64,000 nt of DNA from an uncultured Paracoccaceae bacterium (lineage in GTDB: Bacteria > Pseudomonadota > Alphaproteobacteria > Rhodobacterales > Rhodobacteraceae). The notes under the pieces were generated by a model that saw nothing but the letters and a program-made list of their open reading frames with translations, was not told the origin of the DNA and made no database searches. Shown one piece after another: positions 8,747-18,107 of the stretch. The stretch lies in assembly GCA_947493145.1 (NCBI GenBank), contig CANLPZ010000001.1:186001-250000 (forward strand), given 5' to 3'. Each line of letters starts with the position of its first letter. Position 1 is the stretch's first letter. The position numbers were made by a program, and so were the translations under genes.

Positions 8747-10558
8747 TTAACCTGCCGCTTTTTCTTCCAACTCCAGCCATTCGATTTCGGACGCCGCGAG
8801 CTTTTCCTGCCGTTCAACCAAGCCTTCGGTGGCCTTTTGGAATTTAACAGGATGGTCCGTAAACAAATTCGGATCGGCCAAATACTCTTCCAATTTGGCG
8901 ATTTCGGCCTCAAGTCGTTCGATTTCGGCGGGCAGCGCCTCAAGACGATGCTTTTCGGTAAAGCTTAGCCCATTGACCGGCTGAGCGTCCGCTTTTTCAA
9001 CGGGTTTGGGCGCCGCTTTCTTTTTGACCGGCGCATCCTCAACCACAACGTCACCACGTTGCGACTGGTAATCAGACCAGCCGCCAGCATAAGCAACCGC
9101 CTGCCCTTTGCCTTCCATCGCGATGGTTGTCGTTGCGACACGATCGATAAAGTCACGGTCGTGGCTGACCAACAAAACCGTTCCATCGTAATCCCCAAGG
9201 ATTTCTTGAAGCAAATCCAAGGTTTCGATGTCCAGATCATTGGTCGGTTCGTCCAAAATCAATAGATTCGACGGCTTCGCCATGATTTTCGCCAACAGCA
9301 AACGTGCCTTTTCACCGCCAGATAGCGACCGGACCGGTGCGCGCGCTTGGGCGTCGGAAAACAGAAATTCTTTGAGATACCCAACAACATGTTTGGGCAT
9401 ACCGCGCACCATCACTTGGTCCGCTTTCCCAGACACCCGCATATCAGGATCGCCGGTTAAACTGTCCCACAAGGACATATCAGGGTCCAATTGCGCGCGG
9501 GTTTGGTCAAACACTGCGATATCAAGGTTTGTGCCGATTTTGACAGACCCGCTGTCCGGTTGCTCCTGTCCGATCAACATTTTCAACAAGGTGGTTTTGC
9601 CAACCCCGTTTGGCCCGACAAAGGCAATCCTGTCGCCGCGCAGGATTTTCAAATCAAACGGTTTTAGGATCACCTTATCGCCATAAGCCTTTGTAATTCC
9701 GTCGACTTCGATCACCTTACGGCCAGATTTACCACTGCTTTCCAACGCCATTGCAGCCGTACCTTGGCGACGGATCATATTGGAACGTTCAGACCGAAGT
9801 TCCTGTAACGCCCGCACGCGACCTTGGTTCCGTTTGCGACGGGCGGAAATCCCCTCGACGGCCCATTTCGCCTCGTGTTTGATCTTTCGATCCAACTTAT
9901 GGCGCTGCATGTCCTCTTCGTCCCACGTTTTGTCGCGCCACGCCTCAAACCCATCGAACCCTTGTTCTTGGCGACGCACCTCACCGCGATCAATCCACAA
10001 CGTTGCACGGGTCAACGCGCGTAAAAACGCGCGGTCGTGGGAAATCAACACAAATGCGGCGCGGGTATTGGCCAATTCGTTTTCCAACCAAGAAATGGCT
10101 TCGATATCCAAATGGTTGGTTGGCTCGTCCAACAACATCAATTCTGGAGCCTCGGCCATGATTTTGGCCAATGACGCACGCCGTTTTTCGCCCCCTGATG
10201 CGGCCTCGACAGCGGTTTCAGGATTAAATTTCAGCCCCTCGGCCACGACGTCCACTTTGTAGGATTCGGACGGGTCCAAGCCGCTGGCGGCATAGTCCCC
10301 CAACGTCGAAAATGCCGACATATCAGGGTCTTGTTCCATATACCCCACTTGAATACCGGGGGGGACGACGCGCGTTCCTGTGTCGGGCTCAACAAGTTCC
10401 GCCATGACTTTCATCAAGGTGGATTTGCCCGACCCATTGCGACCAACCAACGCGACGCGGTCACCTTGGGTCACGATCAATGACAGATCAGAAAATACAG
10501 GATCGCCGCCAAACGTAAGCGAGATATCAGAAAGCTGGAGTAAAGGTGCACGTGCCAT
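8747..10558 (-). CDS. uup: ABC-F ATPase, Uup type
   Basis: A soluble twin-ATPase of 603 residues without membrane segments. It has two nucleotide-binding domains (Walker A GRNGSGKST and GPNGVGKTT; signature motifs SGGEKRRASLAK and LSGGEKARLLLAK; Walker B LLDEPTNHLD and ILDEPTNDLD). An ABC-F linker lies between them, and a C-terminal charged coiled coil spans roughly residues 530-600. Uup-type proteins act on ribosomes and DNA transactions rather than transport. It converges with the MttB gene 14 bases away. Confidence 0.93.
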   Translation of the reverse strand: MARAPLLQLSDISLTFGGDPVFSDLSLIVTQGDRVALVGRNGSGKSTLMKVMAELVEPDTGTRVVPPGIQVGYMEQDPDMSAFSTLGDYAASGLDPSESYKVDVVAEGLKFNPETAVEAASGGEKRRASLAKIMAEAPELMLLDEPTNHLDIEAISWLENELANTRAAFVLISHDRAFLRALTRATLWIDRGEVRRQEQGFDGFEAWRDKTWDEEDMQRHKLDRKIKHEAKWAVEGISARRKRNQGRVRALQELRSERSNMIRRQGTAAMALESSGKSGRKVIEVDGITKAYGDKVILKPFDLKILRGDRIAFVGPNGVGKTTLLKMLIGQEQPDSGSVKIGTNLDIAVFDQTRAQLDPDMSLWDSLTGDPDMRVSGKADQVMVRGMPKHVVGYLKEFLFSDAQARAPVRSLSGGEKARLLLAKIMAKPSNLLILDEPTNDLDIETLDLLQEILGDYDGTVLLVSHDRDFIDRVATTTIAMEGKGQAVAYAGGWSDYQSQRGDVVVEDAPVKKKAAPKPVEKADAQPVNGLSFTEKHRLEALPAEIERLEAEIAKLEEYLADPNLFTDHPVKFQKATEGLVERQEKLAASEIEWLELEEKAAG

Positions 10559-10589
10559 ATTCGCGGGCTACCGTGCGCGACCGCGAAGG

Positions 10590-11321
10590 TCAACCAGAGC
10601 CATAAGCCACCGCACGCAATGCTTTTGCCCGTGCTGCCGGAATTTTTGCAATTTCGACCGCGGTAAAGACATGAAATGTTTTCAATTGTCGGTCGATCAC
10701 ACCATGATCGCTGACCCATCCTTGCATTCCGAGATAGGTTTTCAACAACGGCGGCACCTGCGACATCGCGCGTTTCGCGTCCAGCGGCTGATTCACAAAG
10801 GTTGATTTTATGTCCACATTTTCAAATGCGCGCTTGCCAATCGTGATCGGCGCTTGGTGTCGATGCGCCAACAAGGTCAATGCATCACTGTATTGCGTTG
10901 GATCCGTTGACGGAAACGACGAACACCCGATCATGAACTTGATATTTTGATCGTCGACAACGTGGGTTAACGCCCCCCATGCGACGCGCAAAACATCGGC
11001 GGACGGATGGTCCGGCGCGACGCAAAACCGACCGATTTCAAGCACTTGACTACAGTTTCCGGCAAACCCGTGCAGATCATAGAACTGCGATGAATAGGAC
11101 CGCGTTGCCACGGATTTTTGATCCATAACCGCCATCCGAAACGTCGCGATCAATTGTTGGCTGCGGGCGTCTTCGATCAATACATGATCATAAAATCGGT
11201 CGTATTGATCCCGATCCGACCCCGTCACACCAAAACACTGCCCACGCAGCGCCTGCACCCGTGCGATATCACGATCAGTGGTGGCTTGTCGCGCGACAAG
11301 GCAACCTTTTCGCAATGTCAT
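10590..11321 (-). CDS. olsB: L-ornithine N-alpha-acyltransferase (ornithine lipid synthesis)
   Basis: A GNAT-fold N-acyltransferase of 243 residues. The pattern ATTDRDIARVQALRGQCFG, then SQFYDLHGF, then EIGRFCVAPDHP is characteristic of OlsB, which puts a 3-hydroxyacyl chain on ornithine to make lyso-ornithine lipid. The second acyltransferase, OlsA, is not adjacent. The ATG at 11321 is preferred over the GTG at 11333 because GAGGTGTG lies at proper spacing for the former and too close to the latter. Confidence 0.82.
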   Translation of the reverse strand: MTLRKGCLVARQATTDRDIARVQALRGQCFGVTGSDRDQYDRFYDHVLIEDARSQQLIATFRMAVMDQKSVATRSYSSQFYDLHGFAGNCSQVLEIGRFCVAPDHPSADVLRVAWGALTHVVDDQNIKFMIGCSSFPSTDPTQYSDALTLLAHRHQAPITIGKRAFENVDIKSTFVNQPLDAKRAMSQVPPLLKTYLGMQGWVSDHGVIDRQLKTFHVFTAVEIAKIPAARAKALRAVAYGSG

Positions 11322-11428
11322 CGTCACACACACACCTCGACTTTGTTATTCCAAAACACTCGCCTACATACGTATAACAAACATACAACAAATCTGTGAC
11401 GGTTTTCAGCCGCAGAGCAGGAGAAAGA

Positions 11429-11827
11429 ATGGAAAAAATTGTCAAATCTGATGCTGAATGGAAAGCGCAACTGTCTGATCTGGCATTTGACGTAACCCGC
11501 AAACACGGGACAGAACGCGCCGGAACATGTGACAATTTCCCCAAAGACGACGGGGTATTTCACTGTGTTTGCTGTGACTTACCGCTTTTTTCCCAAGACA
11601 CAAAATATGAAAGCGGAACAGGATGGCCGTCGTTTTTTCGTCCGATCACACCAGAAAATGTCGAAACATCGGTTGATCGTAAATTTTTCATGACCCGAAC
11701 CGAAGTGCACTGCGCGCGTTGCGAAGCCCATTTGGGGCATGTGTTCAACGATGGGCCGCAACCAACGGGCCTGCGGTATTGTATGAATGGGGTGGCAATG
11801 AATTTCAAACCGAACACGGCGGAGTAA
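11429..11827 (+). CDS. msrB: Peptide-methionine (R)-S-oxide reductase
   Basis: Repairs methionine-R-sulfoxide in proteins with thioredoxin as reductant. In 132 residues it has the zinc-binding pairs Cys46/Cys49 and Cys95/Cys98 and catalytic Cys118 in the RYCMN motif. GTGWPSF and HLGHVFNDGP are standard signatures. The start is set by AGGAG eight bases before ATG 11429. It is transcribed divergently from olsB over a short A+T-rich promoter region. Confidence 0.97.
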   Translation: MEKIVKSDAEWKAQLSDLAFDVTRKHGTERAGTCDNFPKDDGVFHCVCCDLPLFSQDTKYESGTGWPSFFRPITPENVETSVDRKFFMTRTEVHCARCEAHLGHVFNDGPQPTGLRYCMNGVAMNFKPNTAE

Positions 11828-11878
11828 CCCGCCACACGCAGACATGTCCTCAGTGCATCGGCAGATTTAACTGCAGAT

Positions 11879-12340
11879 TTACCCCTCGCCGATGAATTGG
11901 CCCGCATCAAATTGTCCAATGTTGCCAAGCAACTGACGTAAGAAGGTCGAGTTTTCGACCGAACTGTCCGTTACACGCCGTGACAACGGAACAACGCGGC
12001 CGTCTTCCAATGTGAAGCGTTCGACATTGGCGACAACGCCAACTTCGTCAAAACTGATCGCGACCAATTGGCGATCAACCGCTTTGGGTTCAAAGGGTCC
12101 ATAATGGCGGAACTTCGACGAGACATAGTAATAGCCTGATCCCTCAACAACGCCTGTCGATGTGGGTTTACCAAACAGATCAAACACCGTGTCGCGTGTA
12201 TCCACACCCACGATGACCTCTGCCAATTCATCATCCGTTGGGGCGTACCCGTGATTGCGAAACTGCGTTGTGCAGCTGGCAATCGCAAATAACGCGAGAC
12301 AAAACACCGAATTTCGTACTGTTGTTTTGACGCTGCTCAT
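11879..12340 (-). CDS. bamE: Outer membrane assembly lipoprotein BamE
   Basis: A 153-residue SmpA/OmlA-family lipoprotein of the BAM complex. The N-terminus is a lipoprotein signal with lipobox AIASC, then FRNHGYAPTDDELAEVIVGVDTRDTVFDLFGKP, the conserved BamE core. A GGGGGCG ribosome site precedes the ATG. It is divergent from yceD, as in other Rhodobacterales. Confidence 0.92.
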   Translation of the reverse strand: MSSVKTTVRNSVFCLALFAIASCTTQFRNHGYAPTDDELAEVIVGVDTRDTVFDLFGKPTSTGVVEGSGYYYVSSKFRHYGPFEPKAVDRQLVAISFDEVGVVANVERFTLEDGRVVPLSRRVTDSSVENSTFLRQLLGNIGQFDAGQFIGEG

Positions 12341-12434
12341 ATCGCCCCCTTGCTTTGCTGCTTGGTGCCTTTTATGTCCAAGCCTTGTTTTGCCTTATAT
12401 CAACAGATGCCCTCTGTTCAAGAATGGAAGCGTT

Positions 12435-12986
12435 ATGACTGACTTGCCACGCGAAATCTTGCGGTTCGCTGATTTGTCGAAATCAAAGCCAACGACACGT
12501 GACGTGCGGCCAACACCGGCTCAATTGTCGACTCTAGCGACCGAATTGGGCGTCGATACCGTTAAAAAGCTGACCTTTGACGTCAAAATCGCCCCCATGG
12601 GCAAGAAAGATTGGCAACTAAGCGCGCAATTGGGCGCGACGGTTGTCCAGCCTTGTGTTGTAACATTGGACCCTGTCACCACACGGATTGATGAAAAAAT
12701 CACACGCAAATTTGTTGCGGGGCTCGACACCACACCCGAGGGTGACGAGGTCGAAATGCCAGAGGATGAAACATTGGAGCCCTTGGGCGACGATATCGAC
12801 CTTTGGGACATCATGATCGAAGCGCTGAGTTTATCGATTCCCGCATTTCCACGCCGTGAAAACGCACCTGCTGTTGAACTCTCTGTCACGGAGCCGGGAA
12901 AAGAAGTCTTAAAAGACGAGGATTTGAAGCCGTTTGCGGGGCTTGCAAAGCTAAAAGAAACACTGCAAAAGGACGGCGAAGAGTAA
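12435..12986 (+). CDS. yceD: YceD family (DUF177) protein
   Basis: A 183-residue acidic protein of the YceD/DUF177 family, found almost always just before rpmF as here. In several bacteria and plastids the family is linked to 23S rRNA accumulation. The sequence shows no enzyme motif. The start at 12435 follows a GGAAG site. Many Asp/Glu residues in the middle (EGDEVEMPEDETLEPLGDDIDL) and a lysine-rich tail are normal for the family. Confidence 0.9.
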   Translation: MTDLPREILRFADLSKSKPTTRDVRPTPAQLSTLATELGVDTVKKLTFDVKIAPMGKKDWQLSAQLGATVVQPCVVTLDPVTTRIDEKITRKFVAGLDTTPEGDEVEMPEDETLEPLGDDIDLWDIMIEALSLSIPAFPRRENAPAVELSVTEPGKEVLKDEDLKPFAGLAKLKETLQKDGEE

Positions 12987-13000
12987 GGTCGTAAAAAGGC

Positions 13001-13028
13001 TTGCACTGCGCCAGAATCGCAGTATGTT
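13001..13028 (+). promoter_or_regulatory. Probable sigma-70 promoter for rpmF-plsX-fabH
   Basis: TTGCAC (13001-13006) and TATGTT (13023-13028) are separated by 16 bases in the yceD-rpmF gap, about 107 bp before the rpmF start. This would let the ribosomal protein and lipid genes be expressed apart from yceD. Confidence 0.5.
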
Positions 13029-13134
13029 CGCGGCCTCTTTATAGACCGGTTCAAATCACCGTTTGCCGCCAGCAAATTTAGGGTTTGATCCTTTTGAAAC
13101 TGGGCGAAATGCCCCATTAGACCGAGGTTGTGAC

Positions 13135-13344
13135 ATGGCTGTCCCACAGAATAAGATCTCAAAGTCGCGCCGTAACAATCGTCGTTCGCATGATGCGTTG
13201 ATTGCGGATAACCCAAACGAATGCCCAAACTGCGGTGAGCTGAAGCGCCCGCACCACGTTTGCGCATCTTGCGGTTTCTACGACGATCGCGAAGTTGTAG
13301 CTCAAGCAGACGAAATTGATCTGGACGACGAAGACGCGGCATAA
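13135..13344 (+). CDS. rpmF: 50S ribosomal protein L32
   Basis: A 69-residue ribosomal protein with the universal start [20 protein letters not shown]. The zinc ribbon [17 protein letters not shown] is intact with all four cysteines. The acidic C-terminal tail is normal for Rhodobacterales. It lies 46 bp before plsX in the conserved yceD-rpmF-plsX-fabH order. Confidence 0.98.
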   Translation: MAVPQNKISKSRRNNRRSHDALIADNPNECPNCGELKRPHHVCASCGFYDDREVVAQADEIDLDDEDAA

Positions 13345-13390
13345 GCCCGCTTTGTTTTAGGCTGATAATTCCACGGAAGGACCCAAAACG

Positions 13391-14482
13391 ATGTCCACCG
13401 AAACGAATAAGCCACAGACAATTATTTCGATCGACACCATGGGTGGCGATCAGGGGCCGGCGGCAGTTGTCGCCGGCGTCGCGCGTTCTGCACGCAAGAA
13501 TTCAAACATTGACTTCATTCTTCACGGCCCAAAGGACAAGCTTGAACCTTTGGTCGAAAAGAAGGGATTGCAAGATCGTTGCAGCATCCGCCACACCGAA
13601 GGCGTGGTCACGATGAGCGACAAACCGTCCTATATCATGCGACATGGTAAAGGCACGTCAATGTGGTCCGCAATCGAAAGCGTTCGCAACAAAGAAGCAA
13701 CCGTTTGTGTCAGCGCCGGTAACACCGGTGCGTTGATGGCCGTTTCCATGATCCGCTTGCGCCGATTAGAAGGCGTGAACCGCCCTGCCATTGCGGTTCT
13801 TTGGCCGTCAAAAAACAAAGGTGGTTTCAACGTGATGTTGGATGTGGGCGCCGATATTCGCGCCGATGAATCTGATCTGTTGCAATACGCGCTGATGGGG
13901 GCGTCCTATGCCCGCAATGGTTTGGAATTGGACAATCCTCGTATTGGGTTGTTGAACGTTGGGACCGAAGAACACAAAGGCCGGCCAGAATTAAAGGTCG
14001 CGCATCAACTTCTGTCGGCCGCGGCAAAACCCGCAAAATACGAATACGTCGGATTTGTCGAAGGTGGCGATATTCCGTCAAACCGTGTTGATGTGATCGT
14101 CACCGATGGGTTTACAGGCAATGTCGCCCTGAAAACCGGCGAAGGTACGGCCAGCTTTGTTGGAAGCGCGCTAAAAGACGCGTTTAAAGCAACGCCCTTG
14201 TCACGTCTGGCCGCCCTACTCGCCACGACGTCTTTGCGTCGTCTTCGTAAACGTATTGATCCACGTCGGGTCAACGGTGGCGTGTTCCTTGGGCTCAATG
14301 GAACGGTCGTAAAATCGCACGGCGCAGCTGATGCGCGTGGCATGAGCGCTGCGATCAACCTTGCCGCGAAATTGGCTGAAAATCAATTTACAGAAAAGCT
14401 CGCTTCACGGGTTGCTTCCTCAACGTCAATCCAACAGGATGTTTTGGACGGATATAACGAAGAAAACGGAACCGACGAATGA
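13391..14482 (+). CDS. plsX: Phosphate acyltransferase PlsX
   Basis: Converts acyl-ACP to acyl-phosphate, the first step of phosphatidic acid synthesis by the PlsX/PlsY route. The 363-residue protein shows SIDTMGGDQGP near residue 14, SAGNTGALMA, the GLLNVGTEEHKG segment and DGFTGNVALKTGEG. It is preceded by GGAAGGA and overlaps the fabH start by 4 bases. Confidence 0.97.
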   Translation: MSTETNKPQTIISIDTMGGDQGPAAVVAGVARSARKNSNIDFILHGPKDKLEPLVEKKGLQDRCSIRHTEGVVTMSDKPSYIMRHGKGTSMWSAIESVRNKEATVCVSAGNTGALMAVSMIRLRRLEGVNRPAIAVLWPSKNKGGFNVMLDVGADIRADESDLLQYALMGASYARNGLELDNPRIGLLNVGTEEHKGRPELKVAHQLLSAAAKPAKYEYVGFVEGGDIPSNRVDVIVTDGFTGNVALKTGEGTASFVGSALKDAFKATPLSRLAALLATTSLRRLRKRIDPRRVNGGVFLGLNGTVVKSHGAADARGMSAAINLAAKLAENQFTEKLASRVASSTSIQQDVLDGYNEENGTDE

Positions 14483-15450
14483 CACTACGCGCCGTGGTAA
14501 AGGGGATCGGGCATTACCTCCCCGAGCGCATTGTTCCAAACAGTGAATTTGAAAAGACATTAGAGACGTCTGACGAATGGATTCGGACGCGCTCTGGGAT
14601 CGAACGCCGACATTTCGCTGCGGATGGTGAAAACACCTCCGACCTTGGCGCGCACGCGGCAAAGGCTGCGCTGGCCGACGCAGGATTGTCCGCGAATGAT
14701 ATTGACGCTGTCGTTGTTGCAACATCCACGCCTGATCTGACCTTTCCGTCTGCCGCCACGATGATTCAAAACAAGATCGGCATGACACGTGGTTTCGCAT
14801 ATGACATCCAAGCAGTTTGTGCTGGATTCGTTTTTGCACTGACAAATGCCAACGGTTTGATCCTGTCTGGCCAAGCCAAACGCGTTTTGGTCATTGGTGC
14901 GGAAACCTTTAGCCGAATTTTGAATTTCGAAGACCGTTCAACCTGTGTCCTGTTTGGTGATGGCGCTGGCGCGTTGATATTGGAAGCCGAAAACGGCACC
15001 GGCACCAACGATGATCGTGGCATCCTGTCGTGCGACCTAAACTCAGATGGTCAACACAAAGATATGCTGTATGTGGATGGCGGCGTATCCACACAAACAA
15101 CGGGTGCTGTCGTCATGCAAGGCAACGCGCTTTTCCGTCAAGCTGTTGAAAAACTTGCACAAACTGCTGAAATTGCGCTGGAAAAAATCGGGCTTTCATC
15201 CGATGCGTTGGATTGGGTTGTCCCACATCAGGCCAACATTCGTATTATCCAAGGCACCGCGAAAAAGCTTGGATTGCCAATGGATAAAGTCGTGGTCACC
15301 GTCCAAGATCACGGCAATACATCCGCCGCATCGATCCCGTTGGCCCTGTCCGTAGCCAAACAGCGGGGCCAAATCAAACCGAACGATTTGATCGCAACAG
15401 AGGCAATCGGCGGTGGTTTGGCGTGGGGATCCGTGGTGCTTCGCTGGTAA
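14479..15450 (+). CDS. fabH: 3-oxoacyl-ACP synthase III
   Basis: Starts fatty acid synthesis by condensing acetyl-CoA with malonyl-ACP. The 323-residue protein has the catalytic triad Cys114 (QAVCAGF), His250 (VVPHQANIRI) and Asn280 (DHGNTSAAS). Translation is coupled to plsX through an ATGA overlap, linking fatty acid initiation with phospholipid acyltransfer. Confidence 0.97.
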   Translation: MTLRAVVKGIGHYLPERIVPNSEFEKTLETSDEWIRTRSGIERRHFAADGENTSDLGAHAAKAALADAGLSANDIDAVVVATSTPDLTFPSAATMIQNKIGMTRGFAYDIQAVCAGFVFALTNANGLILSGQAKRVLVIGAETFSRILNFEDRSTCVLFGDGAGALILEAENGTGTNDDRGILSCDLNSDGQHKDMLYVDGGVSTQTTGAVVMQGNALFRQAVEKLAQTAEIALEKIGLSSDALDWVVPHQANIRIIQGTAKKLGLPMDKVVVTVQDHGNTSAASIPLALSVAKQRGQIKPNDLIATEAIGGGLAWGSVVLRW

Positions 15451-15494
15451 ATACAGCTGAATTTCGCGTAAGTTTTTCCTGCAAGTCATTGATA

Positions 15495-15523
15495 TTGACG
15501 CAAAGCCTTGGTTCGGCTTAGTC
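15495..15523 (+). promoter_or_regulatory. Probable promoter of ihfA
   Basis: TTGACG (15495-15500) and TTAGTC (15518-15523) with a 17-base spacer lie in the 98-bp fabH-ihfA gap, about 25 bases before the ihfA start. Confidence 0.5.
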
Positions 15524-15548
15524 TGTCTGAAACATTTGGGGAAATGCT

Positions 15549-15851
15549 ATGTCTGAAAAAACGTTAACACGTATGGATTTGAGTGAAGCCGTCTTTCAAG
15601 AAGTCGGTCTGTCACGCAATGAAAGCGCACAATTGGTTGAAAGTGTTTTGAACCACATGTCAGATGCTTTGGTGTCTGGTCAATCGGTTAAAATTTCATC
15701 TTTTGGCACCTTTAGCATTCGCGATAAAACGGCACGTGTCGGGCGCAATCCAAAGACAGGCGAAGAAGTCCCAATTTCCCCACGTCGCGTTTTGACGTTC
15801 CGTCCCTCGCATCTGATGAAAGATCGGGTTGCCGAAGGAAACAAAAAGTAA
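15549..15851 (+). CDS. ihfA: Integration host factor subunit alpha
   Basis: A nucleoid protein that bends DNA as a heterodimer with IhfB. The 100-residue protein carries the HU/IHF pattern [21 protein letters not shown], then [14 protein letters not shown] and the beta-ribbon arm [20 protein letters not shown]. It is followed after 12 bases by a MerR-type gene, a pairing typical of alphaproteobacteria and many other proteobacteria. Confidence 0.96.
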   Translation: MSEKTLTRMDLSEAVFQEVGLSRNESAQLVESVLNHMSDALVSGQSVKISSFGTFSIRDKTARVGRNPKTGEEVPISPRRVLTFRPSHLMKDRVAEGNKK

Positions 15852-15863
15852 AGGTACCCAGGT

Positions 15864-16721
15864 ATGGCCAAGTCCCGTGACGCATTTCGCACCATTAGTG
15901 AGGTCGCGGAGTGGTTGGATGTACCCGCGCATGTTCTTCGCTTTTGGGAAAGCAAGTTTAGCCAAATCAAACCGGTGAAACGGGCTGGTGGGCGTCGGTA
16001 TTACCGCCCGTCGGACATGGAATTGATCTCTGGTATCCAAAAACTGCTGCACGAAGACGGGATCACCATTAAAGGTGTCCAGAAAATCCTGCGCGAGGAA
16101 GGCGTGAAACATGTCGCCTCGCTGGGCAAAGCAGTTGAAAAAGGTGACGACAAACCTGTGATCGAAGCAAAGGCCAAACCAGCCCCGATCCCCGAGGATA
16201 CACCAGTGGAGCCCGCAGACGTTATAGATTTGCCAACGGCTGAACCTGCTGAAGCAGAGGCGGACGCCGAACCAATAGAACCAGAAATGGTCGCGCCCAC
16301 GGCTGACGTTGATCAAACCCCAGAACCAACCAAGGCGGAGACTGTAGCCGACGAGTTTGAAACAACGCCTGCGGCGGAACCTTCCTCGGCTTCTGAGAAC
16401 GATACAGTCGAATCTGTCGCGCCCGAAACAGCTGATCCGGCTCAGTCGGAATTGTTCGACGTGCAGTCAGACGACGAGACCCCCGAAACAGCAGTGGACG
16501 AGGTACCCGAGCCGGTCGCAACCAACACACAAGATCCGACGCCGGAACCTGTTGCCCCTGCCCCGCAAATCGCAGCGATCGACATTCCAGACGACCCAAC
16601 CGACGACGATACACCCATAAAGCCATCCGTATTGGCGGCGTTGTCAAACCGTCCATCGGCGCAGGCCGCACAGCTTCGACCGCTTTATGACCGTCTTGTC
16701 GCATTGCGCGCGCGGATGTAA
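15864..16721 (+). CDS. MerR family regulator with long acidic tail
   Basis: Residues 1-90 form a MerR-type winged helix ([23 protein letters not shown], then [19 protein letters not shown]). The remaining roughly 180 residues are low-complexity, rich in Pro, Glu, Asp, Thr and Ala, and the protein ends with a short ordered stretch ([14 protein letters not shown]). No metal-binding cysteine signature of MerR or SoxR is present, so it does not look like a metal sensor. It sits directly after ihfA, and its target is unknown. Confidence 0.85.
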   Translation: MAKSRDAFRTISEVAEWLDVPAHVLRFWESKFSQIKPVKRAGGRRYYRPSDMELISGIQKLLHEDGITIKGVQKILREEGVKHVASLGKAVEKGDDKPVIEAKAKPAPIPEDTPVEPADVIDLPTAEPAEAEADAEPIEPEMVAPTADVDQTPEPTKAETVADEFETTPAAEPSSASENDTVESVAPETADPAQSELFDVQSDDETPETAVDEVPEPVATNTQDPTPEPVAPAPQIAAIDIPDDPTDDDTPIKPSVLAALSNRPSAQAAQLRPLYDRLVALRARM

Positions 16722-16795
16722 TTCCACCCAATGCAAGACCCACACCGACTTCCCTCTTGCTCCCCCATTATTTTCCAGTATGTAGGGATCATCGT

Positions 16796-16872
16796 CGGGC
16801 TATGGCGCAGCCTGGTAGCGCGTCCGTCTGGGGGACGGAAGGTCGCAGGTTCAAGTCCTGCTAGCCCGACCA
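16796..16872 (+). tRNA. tRNA-Pro (anticodon GGG)
   Basis: A 77-base cloverleaf with acceptor stem CGGGCTA/TAGCCCG. The anticodon arm TCCGT-CTGGGGG-ACGGA places GGG at positions 34-36. The T arm is GCAGG-TTCAAGT-CCTGC. The 3' CCA is encoded (16870-16872). It lies alone between the MerR gene and dcd. Confidence 0.97.
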
Positions 16873-16934
16873 TTTATAAATCGCCTGTCCGTGCGCTGCA
16901 CGGCGGGCGTTTTGTCTATTAAGGCGTTGAAACG

Positions 16935-18017
16935 ATGACGAATTTTCCAAACGGTGTTCTTAGTGACGCTCAAATGCAGCAGCTGATTGATGCCGGCGCG
17001 ATCACCGCGTCAGCCCCATTCACAGAGGGCCAATTGCAACCTGCATCCTTGGACTTGCGGCTTGGAACCCGCGCTTATCGCGTGCGGGCGTCTTTTTTGG
17101 CGGGTAAAGGCGCGACAGTTGCCGACCGTCTGGATTTGTTTCAAATGCACGAAGTGGACCTGACCGACGGCGCCGTTTTGGAAAAAGGCTGCGTATACGT
17201 CGTGCCCTTGTTGGAAAGCCTCGCCCTGCCCGCCGATATGCGCGGCGCGGCTTCGGCAAAATCATCTATTGGACGGCTGGATTTGTTGACCCGAGTGATC
17301 ACTGACAATGGCGTCGAATTTGACCGAGTCCCGCGCGGATATACAGGGCCATTGTACGTCGAAATTTGCCCGCGCTCGTTTTCTGTGGTCGCCAAAACTG
17401 GCCAAATGCTGAACCAAATCATTTTCCGTATGGGCGAAACTGAAATCAACGATGCTGACCTTGCAGCCCTGCACGCGGAAACCCCGATTGTGTCTGGCGA
17501 TGCGGTCATTTCCGACGGTTTGGGGTTTTCTGTCGATCTGAAACCAGCCGACGGCGATCTTGTTGGCTATCGTGCGAAACCCCATACGGGCGTGATCGAT
17601 CTGTCGAAACTGGCGCATTACGATCCGGCGGAGTATTGGGAGGAAGTGCGCACGACTGAGGGCCGCATCATCCTCGACCCCGGTGCGTTTTACATTTTGG
17701 TCAGCCGCGAGGCAATCACCATCCCCCCCAATTGCGCCGCTGAAATGGCCCCCTATCTGGCCATGGTCGGCGAATTCCGTGTGCATTATGCCGGTTTCTT
17801 TGACCCCGGCTTTGGGCACAGCGAATCCGGCGAAGGTTCACGCGGCGTATTAGAAGTCCGCTGCCACGAGGCGCCGTTTGTGTTGGAACATGGACAGGTG
17901 GTGGGGCGTTTAGTTTATGAACATATGTCTCAAGTACCCGATCAGCTTTATGGCATTGATATTAAATCAAATTATCAGGGTCAGGGATTGAAACTGAGTA
18001 AGCATTTTAAAGTGTAA
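16935..18017 (+). CDS. dcd: dCTP deaminase, long 360-residue form
   Basis: Deaminates dCTP to dUTP to supply the thymidylate pathway. The N-terminal half has QLQPASLDLRLGTRAYR and GAASAKSSIGRLDLLTR, the conserved Ser/Arg segment of the dUTPase-like trimer fold. The C-terminal half repeats the fold (GFFDPGFGHSE, then LEVRCHEAPFVLEHGQVVGRLVYE). The doubled length, against about 190 residues in E. coli, is the usual alphaproteobacterial form. Confidence 0.93.
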   Translation: MTNFPNGVLSDAQMQQLIDAGAITASAPFTEGQLQPASLDLRLGTRAYRVRASFLAGKGATVADRLDLFQMHEVDLTDGAVLEKGCVYVVPLLESLALPADMRGAASAKSSIGRLDLLTRVITDNGVEFDRVPRGYTGPLYVEICPRSFSVVAKTGQMLNQIIFRMGETEINDADLAALHAETPIVSGDAVISDGLGFSVDLKPADGDLVGYRAKPHTGVIDLSKLAHYDPAEYWEEVRTTEGRIILDPGAFYILVSREAITIPPNCAAEMAPYLAMVGEFRVHYAGFFDPGFGHSESGEGSRGVLEVRCHEAPFVLEHGQVVGRLVYEHMSQVPDQLYGIDIKSNYQGQGLKLSKHFKV

Positions 18018-18107
18018 ATTCGACGAACTGTGCAGCAAACAGACCATCGAGTTTTCTTACAAACACCAAAGTAATGATTCAAAATCACTTTGCGGAAAGG
18101 AATACAG

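Noticed and set aside
16722..18107. tRNA-Pro as an integration site for a genomic island
   Set aside because: dcd directly downstream is a normal housekeeping gene, and no repeat of the tRNA 3' end or integrase is present; only one A+T-rich gene follows.
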